Shown piece after piece: positions 35,746 through 50,700 of a stretch of 64,000 nt of DNA. The notes below the pieces were generated by a model, which searched no databases, was not told where the DNA came from, and saw only the letters and a program-made list of their open reading frames with translations. Position numbers and translations under genes: made by a program. Positions within the stretch are counted from its first letter, which is position 1. Every line of letters starts with the position of its first letter. Source of the stretch: Zonotrichia leucophrys gambelii (Eukaryota; Chordata; Aves; Passeriformes; Passerellidae); NCBI RefSeq assembly GCF_028769735.1, contig NC_088178.1:11868857-11932856 (forward strand). Reading direction: 5' to 3'.

Positions 35746-38700
35746 CTAAAGAAAAACAGAACAAGAAAAAAATTTAGGACAATCCTAACTACTTGGGTGG
35801 ATGATTTGAAAAATAACACTTTCAGGAGAACAAAATTATTTTTTACATCATTTCTGTAGAGCAAAATACCGCAAAGGAACACAGAAAAATGGCACTGAAA
35901 TCTAGTTTGACAGTGTTATCTGAAAATGTGGTTCTTTCACAGTCACATTAGGAAATCATTTTATAATCTAAACACACTGGAAACTCCCCGGTGTATAAAA
36001 ACTCCAGGCTAAATTCTGGGAAAGGCTAATGTAGTATAAGCAAAGAACAATTGGACTCCACCAGAATGAAAAGAAGGAAATGGTGTTCCAAGCAGCTTGC
36101 CAAAACTAAAGGAAAGTGGAACATTTGCTGAAGACTAATAAGGTGTGAGCAATACAACCCAAGGACATGCAGCCCAAATGAACCATGTCACACTGCCTAT
36201 TTTCTGTTAGATCATTACAAGAAGTTACGTAAAACTCCGTGTAAAATCTTCAAGTTAATAAGCAGTGCCTAGCAAGAACCATGAAGGTTAAAAATGTAGC
36301 TGGATTTCTCAGCTCCTGTTGACAAGCAAACGAAGTCAAATGGGACCTAGGTGATGTGAAGGTTACTTTTTAAACAAACCACAAGTGTGCATGCAGTGAA
36401 CAAATTAAGAGCTGACAGGCCAGAAATCAGATGTCTTCCTTCAAACCTCAGATATGATAAAAGCCAACTCCCAGTCCTGGCCTGCCACCACTCCTCAGCC
36501 CTGACCTGTCTGGGATAGTTTGATCCTTCTGCTTTGCTAAGCCCAGCTGGCAAGGAAGGCAGCTGGGGCTGGGCTAGGAGGGAGCTCCTTAGGCTGTACA
36601 TTCTGTGGACCATGGCTCAGGCTAATTTCCTCAGTAAGTGAATTCTGTCTGCATTGACTTGAGCTGTATTTCAGTTTGCAGTGCTACAGATGGAAAGTCT
36701 GTCTCTGTGTGAACACAGAAGTCTGATCACTGTTGTTAATCCAGTAGTTATTTGAGTAGACCAATTGTATAAAATGCATAGATGTGTGTATCTATATAAG
36801 AAAAAAGAAATTACATTTTTCTAGTCCTCTGTGAAATTCTGTAAGTGAAGTTACAGCTTACTGCTAATTTGTATAAACAGATTGTTGAAGTCCTAAAAAA
36901 ATTAGATCAGCTTTCACATTATTTTAGCAGCATAAACTGAAGTATAAACTGTAGGAAAAAAACCTGCACGCATACTATCGCTTTTTGATGTGCTTCTTTT
37001 GTGGAATACCAAAAGAAGAAAAAATATATTAACAACTAAAATTCCAGATGTCTTTCCCTTATAGAAATTACCATTGTTCAAGATGTATAACATAATTAGG
37101 TTAAAAACCAGCACTATAGTGATTTACATAATTTGTATGTAATCTGCCAGAAGGAGCAAAAGCTGAGCTTTTGACAAACAACCCTCGAGTGTCAACACTA
37201 ATAAATCATTATGCCACAGCAGTCAGAAAAACACAGTTTTAACACAATGGTGAACCAAAATATTATACACTATTGTTGAAAGCTAAGGAGTTACAAAAAC
37301 ATGCCATTATTGCCCTTGAAGAATAAAGCTTTCATTTCAGGTTGAAATAAAACAAAATTAAGTCACAGACATGAAATAGTACATTTCCACAAAAAGCTTC
37401 CATTTTTTCCCCTACAGTATACTTGAAGATTTTTTGCTTCTAGCATATTTCTCACAGGCGACTTTGTAGTCTGCTCCATTGTGTTAGATTTCTCATCAAG
37501 AAATTTCAGGTCATTTATGTTTTGCATTAAAAGTCATCTGAGTCATTCCTACTAAAATCAGTATTATAGCATTCATGTGCTCAGAGTGATGTCCCACAGA
37601 GAAAGCTGAATTCAAAACTGCTAAGAAAGTAAATACTCTCCCAGAAAACACAGAAATAATTAGAATTTCAATGTTTTTATAAAACTAGTATTTTCTTAAG
37701 GGAAATTTTTCTAAGGGAATACACTTAAAACATTTCCCTTTCATTAAATACACAAACTTGTTTGGATGAAGTTAGAACCCTTCATGTCAACTCCATTGCT
37801 TTGGTGTTAGTTACAGTTTACTATATGACAGTTCAAGTGTTTTGACTTTTGCATTAAATTAAAATATAAATTATAAATATTAATTAAAGAATTGCTCAGT
37901 CTAACTGTATTAAAAAATCTTATTTCAATGCATGATGGAAACATGAATTCAAAACACTGGGAAACAGAGCTTAAATTTGAACAATCAGTCAATGGATTCT
38001 ACTCTAGAGAACTGCTTCTGTTTGCCTGATGAAAAATTAACAGTTAATTTTGCTGTGCATTGTCCAAATATCAGAAAGACTGCCTGTAAGGAGAGAATTA
38101 TACAGAATTATTTCCCTATTTACATCTTCTGGATTAATTCAGAAGAATGAAGATTTAAGAAAAGATGGATAAGGAACAGAAGGTCTGGTTAGCTCCTGGG
38201 TCTTATCTGACAGATTGACCCTTGTGACTATGTCTATCAAACAAGATCCATGGAATTATATCAACAACAGAAATTAAAAATATGCATATTGAGAAACTTG
38301 TGAAAAATGGTCCTGACTCATTGCCTTGAAACAACCTGGGAGATGCAGGGGACACATTTCCTTATATTTCCCCTCTCCTGGGGCACCAACAGAGGTAAGC
38401 TCCCCAGAGCTCCTGCCATGGGTCTCAAAAACACCAGAATGCTCTTGAAAATGGGGCAGGCTTTTTCTTTTTCCCCCCCAATTTACTGCCTGTTCAGAAT
38501 GCTTTAAAACTTTTTTTCAGACAATTCAGGCAAAATACATGTTGTCATAGCTGTTGTGATTGCAGGTGGTTTTGAAGTCCATACTTCTTTTTAGCTTAAC
38601 TGTTTTAACTAGTCCTGAAGTTCAGGTTTCCTGAGATAAAAGTTTAAAATATATTAATTACAATCCCTCTAGAAAGTACTCTTAAAATATATATTTTAAC

Positions 38701-40792
38701 TATCTTATTTACAAACTTACAGAGCTTTGGCTCAGGGAGAGAAAGCATCCTCCATATCTGCTTGAGGAAATGATTGGTCTGGCCCCTACAAGGCAGGTTT
38801 TGAGAAAGTGCCAGGTGCAATAAACAAAGAGTTTGCAATTCCCCATTAGCTCCCAAAAGCTCCTGTTATATCTTCTGAGGCTTTGTTCTATTCCTTGCGA
38901 CTCTGACTTCACAGGCTCAAAGAAAAACGTAGGAACACTGGTTCCTTTATGCATGCTAAAAACTGACTGACCACAATGCTGGAACAGAAAATTTCATCCA
39001 GCTTTGAAAGCCTATCATAAAACTCTGCAAGACATATAAGAAAACATATGGGCAAAATAACAGTTGATTATAATGGGGAAAAAAGTAAGGATTTTTTTTA
39101 TTCTCCACAAAAAATCCTGGCCCCTATCACATGGGTAATTTCACCAAACTGTATTTCTCCCAGCTACTGTGAAGCACTATATCATGGTAATGGACTGGTT
39201 TGCAATATAGTTGAGTATTAAGCCTAAAGTATTTTGTATTGCAACTCAGAGAATGACTGGGTATTTTTATCTTTACTCTGCATAATACCAAATTATACAA
39301 AGTTTGATGGGCACTGTTAGTCTTGCAACAGAAAAACATAAATATACTGTCTTGGCACCACAACCCTGTTTTAGTACAATAGTGAGCCTTATCTTTCTCC
39401 AGCACTACTACAGACTTTTATCAAACTTCTGAATACCCTCCGGAATATTAAATGTACAAAGTTCAGATCAAAAAGATTTTGTAAATTACAAAACTGGATA
39501 CCAGGTTTGTGGAGCCCATTTTCCTCCCCCTCCCTGCTGCTCTACATGAGTCAGAGCAAGGGAGAATTCCCACGTCGAGTGAACAGTGCCCATTCTGTTA
39601 TATCTTCTATTCAGGCCACAGAATAAAAACACAAATGGATCTACTTTTCACAAGAGGTCAACTGCAGTCACTGTATCTTTATTAAGGAAGGTTGCACAGG
39701 TTGGAAAGGTCCACATTCTCTCTGATATGTATGCTGGGTGTAAATTGCTCTACTCATAGAAACCTACAAGATTTCATTTCAGCATAACTTGCTAAATCAA
39801 AGCTGTAGGCTTAGAGTGGCCCACATGCAGACTGAAAGCCAAAGCCTTGATAAATAAAGCAGACTACTCTTAGAATCAATGAGGAATTAACTTCTAAATC
39901 TGTGAAAGAACACGTGTTTCCACAGCACAGGCTAAAGCACACAGACACCAGAAGGCTATGTGCCCCTCTCTGAGACACACAGGAAGACTGTGGTAAACTA
40001 CAAACACAGAAATTGTACTTCCTCCTCCAAAGGATTTCTTTTTAGCCTGTTCACTGCCACAGTACAGGTGCTTGTCTGCAGTTCTGTGACCATCACTCCT
40101 GCTACACCTCCCCTGTGAACCATGATAAACCATGAGGACAACAGGAGGGCGGGCATGAATAGAAGTCCAATTGTTAACTTCATGACTGAAAACTCATTAC
40201 AAGCAGGCAGTTTCCACAACTGTTAAATGACTAACTAAACAGCAAAATACAGCATAGTACTGGCTTAATGCACATTGTCTCTGACCATGACCGCTCATTC
40301 TAACTACTTCAATGCAATGTTATTTTAGTTATGCTGACATATTTTTATCCTTATAGTTGACATTACAAACCAGACCAGATTAAAAAAACCCAATCCACTG
40401 CATGGGACAAAATCAATCCCACCATACCTTATTCAATAATGCTACCACACACTGTGACTTGAAAATGTGATCAAAATTATCAGCAACTCAGCTATTACAA
40501 AACTGGATATGTAATAGAATAGAATATGTACCCCTAAAAGTAGCTCTTTGAAGGTATTACAGACAAACAGAGGTAAGATATATTAGGATGTGTATATATA
40601 TTCTACATAGTTTGTTGCCCCTATAAATATGATGGCATGGTTTCTTGAACTGGAATACTTTTTGGACTTCTGTATCTGAGAGGATAATGATTCCCAAGTG
40701 CTATGAATAGCAGCAACCGAACTGATGTTAATAAATCAACACTGATTTAAAATAGTGAAAAATCTAAGGTTTTTCTTCAACATATGCAAAAC

Positions 40793-40874
40793 AGATAAAT
40801 TATGCCTTTTCCACAATGTACATTATTTATTGAGAAAAAAATAATGTATATTGTGGAAAAGGCATAATTTATCT
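40793..40874. repeat. Long hairpin, 36-bp arms
   Basis: Arms 40793-40828 and 40839-40874 are reverse complements at 35 of 36 positions, around a 10-base loop; the one mismatch would be a wobble pair in RNA. It sits in the largest reductase intron, so primary transcripts would carry a long stem. It has no recognised transposon ends. It may be a template-switch product, a tiny fold-back element, or a small-RNA precursor. Confidence 0.92.
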
Positions 40875-43800
40875 GACAAGGACTTTCCTTTGAAAGATAT
40901 TTCAACATTGCCTTCTTCACAAGAGTTCTTGTATTCACACTGGGACCTCTTGGCACATCTGTATGGGAACACAACTTTTGCTTTAAATCTTTTTGCTGAG
41001 CTTGCTTATTTACAGCTTTGACAAAAAGGATGTTAATGCAAGTTTAGATTCATTCTCACTTTCCCATCTGCACCAAAAGAACTTTTTCTATGGTAATTTC
41101 TTATTTTTAAATGAGATACTAAAATGATGAAGGTTTCTTGAAGGTTTCTTATGATGTTTAACATAAATATGTGTAACATTTTTTTTCTGTGTCTTTATTG
41201 CTGTCTTATCTGATGAAAAGGGTGTGGTGCAAAACCCAAATCCTCACCATCTCCCCATGAAAACACACTTCTGAACTATGCTCACAAAAACAACTCACAA
41301 GAGATTCTTGCAGACAGAATATTATCAACGTGAAAAAGAACCATTTCTAGGCAAGTCAGTTGCTTTTGCTTGTTAAAGCTTCGGTGCAACTTCTGAACAC
41401 ACATTCACATATGACTTCTACCATAAACACACTTGGGGCAAATGTTTTGTGGAGCTGTAACACAACAGTTTGAATTGTCAGGTGTTTGTCACACAATTTA
41501 TATCAGAGTATGTCACCCAGCAAAGGATGTGCTAGAAATTTGTGCCATTCACTGAACTTTTTTCCCTCCTACTTTTATGAACAGATACAAAATGGAGGAA
41601 GAAAATATGATGACTGAACTGGTCTACACCCAGCAATGAAGATGGTAAGAATATTAAGGTTGACTAGATATCTTCTCACTTGGAATTAAAAAAAACCAAC
41701 TTTTTTCCAAGAATGAAGTTACATGGCTTTAATTACTGGGCCAAACAATTTCTTTTACTTTATAAGACTCTCTTCAAATCACACACATAATCATAACAAA
41801 AAATATGGTAAGACACATCAAGGAATTTCTGATGCAAGTAAGAATATTTCATGTCAGCAGAAGCTGCACTGCTAAACATTAAAAAGATAAGCAATCCATT
41901 TTAGTAAAATGGCAGTGAGTTCTAGTGGGATCTGAACCCACAACAACCACCCCAGTACTACTCTTGCCAATTTCAGGCAAAAGGCCTGGCTGGGAGCCCT
42001 CATTCTTCCCAGCATTTTTAGACAGAGGGACGAGTCATGATCGCATGTGCGTAGGAAAAGCTTGCTGGGATGATGGCTGGCCACAATGCCAAAATCAAGG
42101 TCATCAGAGACACTGCCTATGGAAAGGGTCACTTTGCTAGGAACAGCCCAATTACCAGTGAGCACATGCAGTGACTATTGCCCATGTCAGAGCAGTTTGC
42201 CATCCTGCTTTCATCAGCCAGCCAACAAATGCCTACACGGGAATGTTGCAGCTGTCAAGGGAATATATGACTCAATGTATGTATCTTGGAATGGATTCTG
42301 CAGGCAGCTTGGCTTCTGTTCTGAGCTACTGGAGAAGATAATTCCACAAAAGGACAATTTTGAGACCACAAAAATTTAAACCATAGCCTTGATATTACAA
42401 GTACTCTAGTTGATTTCAGCTGTTACAACAAAAATAACCAGTTATTATGGACAAATGTCTCACTGACCAAGTTTTAGAATTTTTTCCCTCCCTTTTCCCT
42501 CAGTAGTGTTTATCCCATAACTATTTAAAGGAAAACACAAATGCAGGCTATTGAACAAAGACACGGGTCTAGAATTCTCTGCCTCTCAGCACTGCAGCAC
42601 AGACAGAGTCTTCCTCAATCTGACTGCAACCTGAGTCATCTGGCTCCTGTGAAACAGCTCCAATCAAACTGCAGCAGATTAACAAGTCAAAGAAGACAAC
42701 AATAAAAAAAAAATTAACAGCATTTAAATAAATTAATTATTACAACTGTGTTTTCCTGAGCTAGTAGAAATCAGTTTAGCAACAAGATCTTTTCTGCCAT
42801 GAATAGAGAGCTATCAGTTTGGTCTACCAGAAGTCACATAGGAATTTTTAATAGCAGTTTTTAGTGTAAGTAAACACTATCCTAAATTCCATTCCAAATC
42901 CTTTATTTTATACTTTCAGGTACCTACTAAAATTCTAAAACCAGAATAGAAAATAATTCTCCTTTGCCATTCATTTGTTCTTAACTCAACATCAGGAAGT
43001 TGCAATGGCTTATCAGTAGAAGCTCCTCAGAAGGCTGTTCATTAAAAAAATCTTCTGATCACTGGGGCTGAATACCAAGACCAGGTGCAGAATTCTGATC
43101 CCCAAGCTACAGAACTACTGTAAGAGTTGGCACAATTCCCTCTGGAAGCAAGGTCAGGCCTAAGTGCATGCAAATCCCAGGTCTGAAGACATGGAAGACA
43201 CAGACTGTAAGACAAAACAGAAATCTCTGAACTGAATTCTTTCTTCATCAGCACACGAAAGTCTCATGAATAAAGCAATGTTTTAATTCATCACTATTAG
43301 AAGGATGCATTCTAATACTTTCTGTATGATTTGGGGAAATATATATAAAATTTGTCTGCTTGATTCATGGTATGGAATGATACAACTGCCATAGGTTTGG
43401 ATACCACCATAAATATCTATTTGCCTTTGCTGACCAGAACTCTACAACATTTTTCCCTGGAAAGATATTAATGAAAACCAGCAACTTTAATGACTTGGCT
43501 CTGTCTACACAATAGGAATAATACAAAACAAACTAAAAGTATAATCTTGCCTTTGTAGCAAAGAGAAGACAGAGGGTATAAACATACAAATTTCAAGTTA
43601 AAGAGGGAAAGATGCTAGTAGAACATTTAATAGACTCTAAGAAACTACTGAAGGATTTAGCCAGGAGAAAAGATGAACATATTTAGCCAAAGACTCTCTA
43701 GCTCAAGGGCAAACAAGAAAGACACAGGACCATGGTCCTGATGCAATTCAGAGGGATTAAAACAACTGAAGAAGGTATAACTTCCAGGGTGTGTTATTTT

Positions 43801-45093
43801 AACACAGATAATTAATGTAGTATGTCATACTGTTACAGTAAAAGACAACAATGGCTTTAGAATTCCTAGCAGTATTTTTGGGCATGCTCTCATATCCCTC
43901 AGGATTCTGGGAAATTGTTTTTAACCTGAAGTGTGATCTTGAGATAGCTGCTCAGTCGCCTGAGGCAGCTGAACAGGGGATTCAAGCACAGGGAACAGTG
44001 CTAGAACATGAAACCTTCTTTTAAGTGTTGCTGAGACTCCAGCCTTGGGGCAGTAAGCACATTCCCTTCAGTTTCCAAAGCACGTTGGATCCAAGCACTG
44101 CAGCCCAAAGCTTCAGTATGGTGAGCAATCAACTGGAGAGGGAAACCAGATCCCCAACAAACACTACTCAGATTCTCATTTTAAATTGTTCATAATTCCA
44201 CTTCACATCATATCAGGACAAAAGAGTCCTTCACAAAATGCTAGCCTCAAATCCCTTTTGATGAAATAGAAAACCAGTGGTAAACCAGAGAGGGGATTAT
44301 TCAGTGATAGCAGAGGATCTCTCTCATCACTTGAAACTACTACTTTCTGTTTATGATAATATTCTATGTTACAGCTCAACTCTAAACCTGCATTAGCAGT
44401 ACATATAAGAAGCATTACTAAGCAGCTATGGATTAGGAAACAGTAAACAAGGATGCCCACACATCTCAATGAAAGCACATCTACCAATTCCACACCAAGT
44501 TCACTGGCACCTGCTGCCTTCAAATGGCAATAAACCTGCAACAATAAATCCTCTACAGCCAGAGTTTATGAAAAACTTGGGAGTTTAGGAAAATTAGACT
44601 CAATATAGTATGAGTTTTTTTTAATTCTTGATGCAAATTTTCTGCTTCCTAAAATATTTATTTTAATAATTCTGAAAAATATTAAGATTTTTTGAAATTT
44701 GTTGCACAAAGTTTATATTACTTAGGGACAGGGTCTTTTAAATTAGTGCACACTGACCTAGACTGGGCACAGACCCAGAAGCTCTGTCTCTCCTCAGGAA
44801 GGGAAGACACTTGAGGCCAGAGCCCTGAAAATTGTGTTACAGCAGCCCTGTGTCTGTCCCAGCAGCTCTGTGTGGGCTCTCAGATGAACCTGAATGAATC
44901 TTTGTAGACATAACTTTAAAAAAATTCTCTCAGAGCTATGAATATAGATGGAGTTGGTATTTTGGTTGTGTCAACTTTTGACCAATGTGAGCTATCTAAA
45001 AGTTAATATAATATTTAAAAAAAAATCTCCATTACAGACTTTTACAGTCTGGAGTACTAACAGTTTATTTACTTTCCTTCTAGTTCAATTGAT

Positions 45094-45110
45094 GATAATA
45101 ATAATAATAG
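45094..45110. repeat. (AAT)n microsatellite
   Basis: Short run of ATA/AAT units within the large reductase intron. Likely polymorphic; no function implied. Confidence 0.7.
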
Positions 45111-47628
45111 ATAATTAATAATTTACATTACTTAAAAATAATGTTTCCTGTCCCAGGTAGGTGGAATTTTGCAGAATAAATACTAACCTGGATTTAAACT
45201 GAAGAATGAGATTTACAAATACCTGAATTCAAACCACCTGTGAATACAGAGAAATGATGAAACAAATTCTTGGTAACTTCAGCCAGATCAAAGACTTAAG
45301 TCAATACAGACAACTTTTAACCATCTTGCACGACCCTTGCAGACAGTTCCACAACACCAATTTGTTTTCTACAGAGGACAGTGGATATTGCCTCTCCACT
45401 TTCAGATGCTCTTCATGATGGACACAGCTAGCTACTAAACCCACTTCATAGTTGAATAATTTCAATATTACCTTTGTGAATTGACTGCAGAAGAAAATTA
45501 TTTGTTTAAAATGTCAACCTTTGAATGTGAAGCATTTAGTTTATATTTTTTTCCAGAATAAACATTTCAAAAAATAAAAAAGTAACAGAATTCCAAACAC
45601 AAACCAATGACTACCTGAACTAATGTCAGAAAGACAAAGAACTCCCTTGTTCATAGAACATTCAATTTCTTCCCCTAATCAATGAAGATTTTATTCTTTT
45701 CCTCCAGTAAGGATTTTGACCAAATCCTACATTCAATTCAAACCATGTTGCTCACATAACACATAGCAAGTCACAAAGATATGCAGCAAGTGTTTAATCT
45801 TCAGTGGAAAATCTAGTGGTTAACCATGCAAACAAATTATTTAACTTTTTGCTCAGGAATCATTGCATTTCCAACTCCAGAGTGGTTAACATCTGCGTGT
45901 CATTTCAGGAACACATAGTTATGGTCAGGACATCCAGAGTCTGTATCCCCTAAAGCAAAAGTGTGGAAGTTGAGGTTCTAAGGCACTTGACTCAACCAGA
46001 CCATTACATTTTCCTTCCCCTGTAAATGATCTGAGGTAATTTCAACAACCAGAGCTGGAAAATTTATCCTCAGCTAAATGATTCATGAGTCCACAGAATG
46101 CTTAAATTCAGAAAAAGACTGAAAGTAGCAACATGGAAATTGAAAAAAACATTGAAGAAATGCAACCACAGGGGAAAACAATCTAGCATGAGATACCTTT
46201 AAAGAGGTATCATGCATAGGGACAAAGACAAAAAGCAATTTTCCCCTCTGTTTGTGAAAAGAGCAATAGTATTTCCAGTGACTTTTATTAAAAGACCACT
46301 GAATTGCTCATAGTCTTTTCCATTAGGAAGATACAGACAAAGGACGATCCTGTAAAACAGAAGAGATCACAAAGATGCATGCGAAAGCAGAATAAATCCC
46401 ATAGGATAGGAATAATAATAGAATGTGGAAAATACAACCTGTTTGCAGCAAATTAGGATGGCATATCTAGGCACAAATGGCATGCAGTAGCTTAAATACT
46501 CATCAGAAAAAAACTTCCCAGTGGAAAAGATGAAATGCATTGTGGAATTATCCATCTTTGGATGTAAGTGCTATTCATGCTCTGAAATACTAGGTCAGAG
46601 AAGCACTTTAAAAACTGAATGTTGTAATGTCTTACATGGCAGAAAACACTTTTAGCAACTTCCCTTATGCTCAATATAAAAAGAACAAAAGATATATCAA
46701 AGATCATTTACTTCTGTGTTTGCAGAAGCACAGCAAATTAAAGGAAGGACTGAAGTGTAAGAGGCTCTGGTAAAGGTGGTAGTGGCACACAGCCTGAAAT
46801 TGCCTTTGTACAACTCCCCTGCTGCAATCACTATTTCAGCAGCTCTGGGTCAGTGGATAGATTACTTCATCCGAAAGTCTTCTCCCCACCTGTGGAACTT
46901 CTCTGAAGCTGTAAACAGGGTGCTCCACATGGCCCAAGAATGGCATGACAGGATCTTCTCTCACATAATTTCTAATGATTCTGCATACTTCAGGAGCAAA
47001 ATCCTCCTCTTAAATCTACAGTCTACTCTTCCTGTAACTATGATCATAAACTGAAGTTTGCTGTGCACTGAAAATCAAAGTGAATTATCCCAACCTGAAA
47101 GAGTAGCTCCATTCTTTGAAAATTCTTCCAAAAAGTTTGTACCAAAGAATCTGCAGTTGAGTATTTGTTTCTCACCTAGACATTTTATTTTGTTAACTTT
47201 CAAAATGCAGTTATAAAATACCACAACATATGATAAATTGGAAAATGACATCATACAGTCACAAAAAAAAAACCTAAAGGAGACAAAACTTTGCATGATT
47301 TATACTTAAAAGGAGGTTATTACAAAGGCATTCTGCATTGTTCAATGGTGTTCTGTGGTGGATTTCAATGAATCAGTGTATTTTCTCAAGAAAGTATGCA
47401 ACCATTATTAATCTCATGGACAGAATCTGACAACATATTATTTACAAGCAGGACCAAACTGCTAATGCTGCAATTTTCAAAGAGATTTTTGAAACTTACA
47501 CACCCAAATTCCATCGAAATATGAACATCCAGTTCAAATTAAGTTCCTGAATGTCTCTCACTATGAGTTTCCCAATCCCAAAGCACACTATAATTCCTTT
47601 TTCTGAGGTAGCTTTGTTATTAGATCAC

Positions 47629-47730
47629 CTTTCTCATAGAGCTCTTCCATGGCTCTCCAGGTTTCAGCTCGGACCTCTCGATTGCTTTTACCTGGAACCT
47701 GTGCATCAGGCCAGTGAATCAAATAAAGAT
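47629..47730 (-). CDS. Aldo-keto reductase, second visible exon (catalytic His)
   Basis: A 102-base exon between acceptor CTTTTTTAG and donor AAAG|GTGATC. Joined in phase 1 it reads DLYLIHWPDAQVPG, giving the catalytic tetrad histidine in LIHWP, then TWRAMEELYEKG, the usual AKR helix before strand 5. It is separated from the next exon by the largest intron, 11.9 kb. Confidence 0.93.
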
Positions 47731-50700
47731 CTAAAAAAGAAACAGAACCAGACTGCTTATTATAGTGTCCAAAAATAAATAATCAAACCACATGAGACAG
47801 CATTTTCCCTCCAGTGGCCCCTAACACATTATCATGATAATAGTTCCAATCACTGCTCAGTGATCATTACTGGATGTAGCCAGTTAGTTGTAATAAATGA
47901 ATTCTGTAACATCACATTCACAGCTAAGGGTAGCAGAACTTGCACATGTTCCACATGCTTAGGTCACTGTAATCAGAATTTCATGGTCACATATGCACTT
48001 AATAAACCTTCCACACATAACAAGCCCTGTTTAAATCAAAAGGATTTTGGTCACTGGAACGATGAGTGGACTACTGCTTATTAAGTGCTGCAAGTCTTCC
48101 ATTTCACGGAAGATAAATATATTTGGCAGTTCTGCAGATATTTTATACAACCTCAGCAGTGGGTCTGTTTTTTTCCTTTCTAAAGAATACTTCCACTTTT
48201 AAATTGGAAAATATAGCACATTCTTTATGCAGACTTTTTGTCTAAATTTCACATCAGCCTTTGTAATTTTTTTAAAATTAATAAATAATATTTTAAGGGA
48301 ACAAAATTATGCCTTATTCCATTTTTTGGAATGTTCGCACAATTTCAAACACAATTAAGCTTTACTGCTGATGAGATTATCTTTAAATCATAGAACCTTT
48401 TCCTAACCAACCTAAACCTCCCCTGACACTGCTCCATGCCACCCCTGGGTCACTGGTTACCAGAGAGAAGGGATCAGTGCTGCCCCTCCAGCACTGGTCC
48501 TTTCTCTTTGTGTGCTGTCTTCCTGCAAGGGAAGAACATTGAGAAATGTACATCTACTGGACTCAGTTCTAAATCAGACTTAAATTTAAAAAACTACAGA
48601 TCTATAACTCCTTTACAAGTTTGTAGACACTGCTAGACATTCTGAAGGAGAAATGGAGAGATACTTGGAAAACAATTACATTTCTATTCAAATTCCAACT
48701 GCAGATTAAACAGGTAACTGCAGGTATCCCAGTCAAACAGGTTTTGGCCTTTGCTGCATATATTAGTCTGATGAAAAACAGGAAAAGAAAATAACTAGAT
48801 GGCTGAGATGTGTACCATTTTCTGTGTGCTTCATAATATTCCTTTTCTGGCAGTTCAAATAGAGTTAAGAAATAAAAATACCTGACTTGTTTTCAATGAG
48901 AAGAGTATTTTTTTCTTTGGATACACTAATCCATTCATTTATAGTACTTCTTTGTGAAAATACAGATCCTCTGCTTTGGGAATCATGAAAGAAAAGGGGA
49001 AAAAACCCTTTTATTCCCAAATTAAGGGCTACACTAATAATTACTGTATCAGTGGGCTGATATATTAGTCTTCCCCCTCTAAAAGTAAAAATTCAACCTT
49101 GATTTAAGATGAAAATGCGCCATGAAATTTGTTATAATACACCAGCTCCAATTTTGGCACATCATTGCAACAAGTAAGGGCTTTACTTACCTTAAAAATC
49201 TAATCAGAACAGTACAGAATTATGTACAGTAAAACATATTACAGATGTAGCAAGGAAAATATTATTTTGGCTGTGTCACAAAATCCACAAGCTACATTTG
49301 CGCTTCCTGATATCCATTTAAATACAATTATAAACTCTTAGACTTTTAAAATACAATAGCTTAGACAAGCCAATAATCACTCATATATAATCATCTGTAG
49401 TGTCTGATTTTGTATCCCAAAAAAGGGGAAAGTTGCTTGTTCTTTGCTCTTTCATCCATAAAATCCACTTCCAATTCCACATACAGTCTTACTGATCACC
49501 AATCTATCAATAATTACTTCTTTACTAATTTCTCTGAGAAAAAAAAGTTGTATTTGTTAAAAGTAAATACCAATACATGGTATTGGAATAAATATCAATT
49601 TTAACTGAAAAGTAGTACTGGGATATTGAATAAAGCATTTGGTGAGGTTACATGCAAAACTCAGCACTACTCACATTCTGTTGCCAATAAAATTTCCACT
49701 GATTTATATCAGACATAAACACAAAGGATTAGCATTAGGAATTGATAATATCAAGTGCTCATTTTCATCCAAAATTATACATGCTACTGGGGCTACTTAC
49801 TGCATAGAGACTGACATGTTTGTATTGAAACTTTTTTGCTTATGTAAAGCAAGTCCCATATATAAGTAGGTGTAAGTTACTGAGATCTGATGCCTACCTC
49901 CCAGAAAAATGGAAGAATTGTGTATTTTTAATTGCTGCTTGCTATGTTCTCCAAACCAGACTAATAAGAACTGCTAGCTATGCAAAAAAATGTCATTTAG
50001 CAAAAATAATCAAACTTCAGCAGAATTTCACCGCCAGTTACTTCTCCAAAAGTCTGACTGTTCAGTTAGACACCACAGTGTGGAAATGCTCACAGAAATA
50101 GTTACATCATGGATTTCCACAGACACAGATGCATTGTACTCTGCTCAGGAAACTGAAACATTCTCCAAAGAAAGACTTCTAAGAGATTTGATAACTGAAA
50201 GATCTCAGGCCTCAGACATCCAAAAAAAATGCAACATATCCCCCTTCTCTGTAGTAGTGTCTGAGGCCTCTGATGCAAACAAGATTGGCTGTTTGTCCTT
50301 TGTTTTAGAAAGGTTTTCTTACCAGGTACACCATGACCATATCTTTGCATTATGTTTCTTTCAATTTAGGCTTTTTCATTGAAATAAAAATTACTTCAAA
50401 TTCTAAAATATTGGCATTTAGAGCTAGAAAGAATCTACTGGATCTACCATCTACTGGATCACCAAGTACAGTCTTCCTGACTGCAAGAAGTGCTCCTGAA
50501 AGGTGTGGGGCAAAGGTGCCTTAGCTCAGACAAAGAGTAGAACAGTCCTTCTGCCAGTCATGTGGGAAGCACCCCAGCACAGCCAGGACCTTACTTCTAC
50601 TGCAGCTGTTAGAAAACTTTCCAGCATATCTGCAGGCCAATAAAAACAACAATCACCTCACAAACCAAGCTCTGTGATTTCATCTTTATTTGTACACGCA

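Larger units (their letters stand above)
35746..47628 (-). other. Large aldo-keto reductase intron
   Basis: About 11.9 kb, AT-rich, holding a long near-perfect hairpin (40793-40874) and a short AAT repeat (45094-45110). Open frames up to 113 codons occur on either strand but show no family resemblance or splice context. Confidence 0.6.

Noticed and set aside
44203..44544. 113-codon minus-strand frame in the large intron
   Set aside because: No family resemblance, no supporting splice sites or start context; expected by chance in a window of this size.
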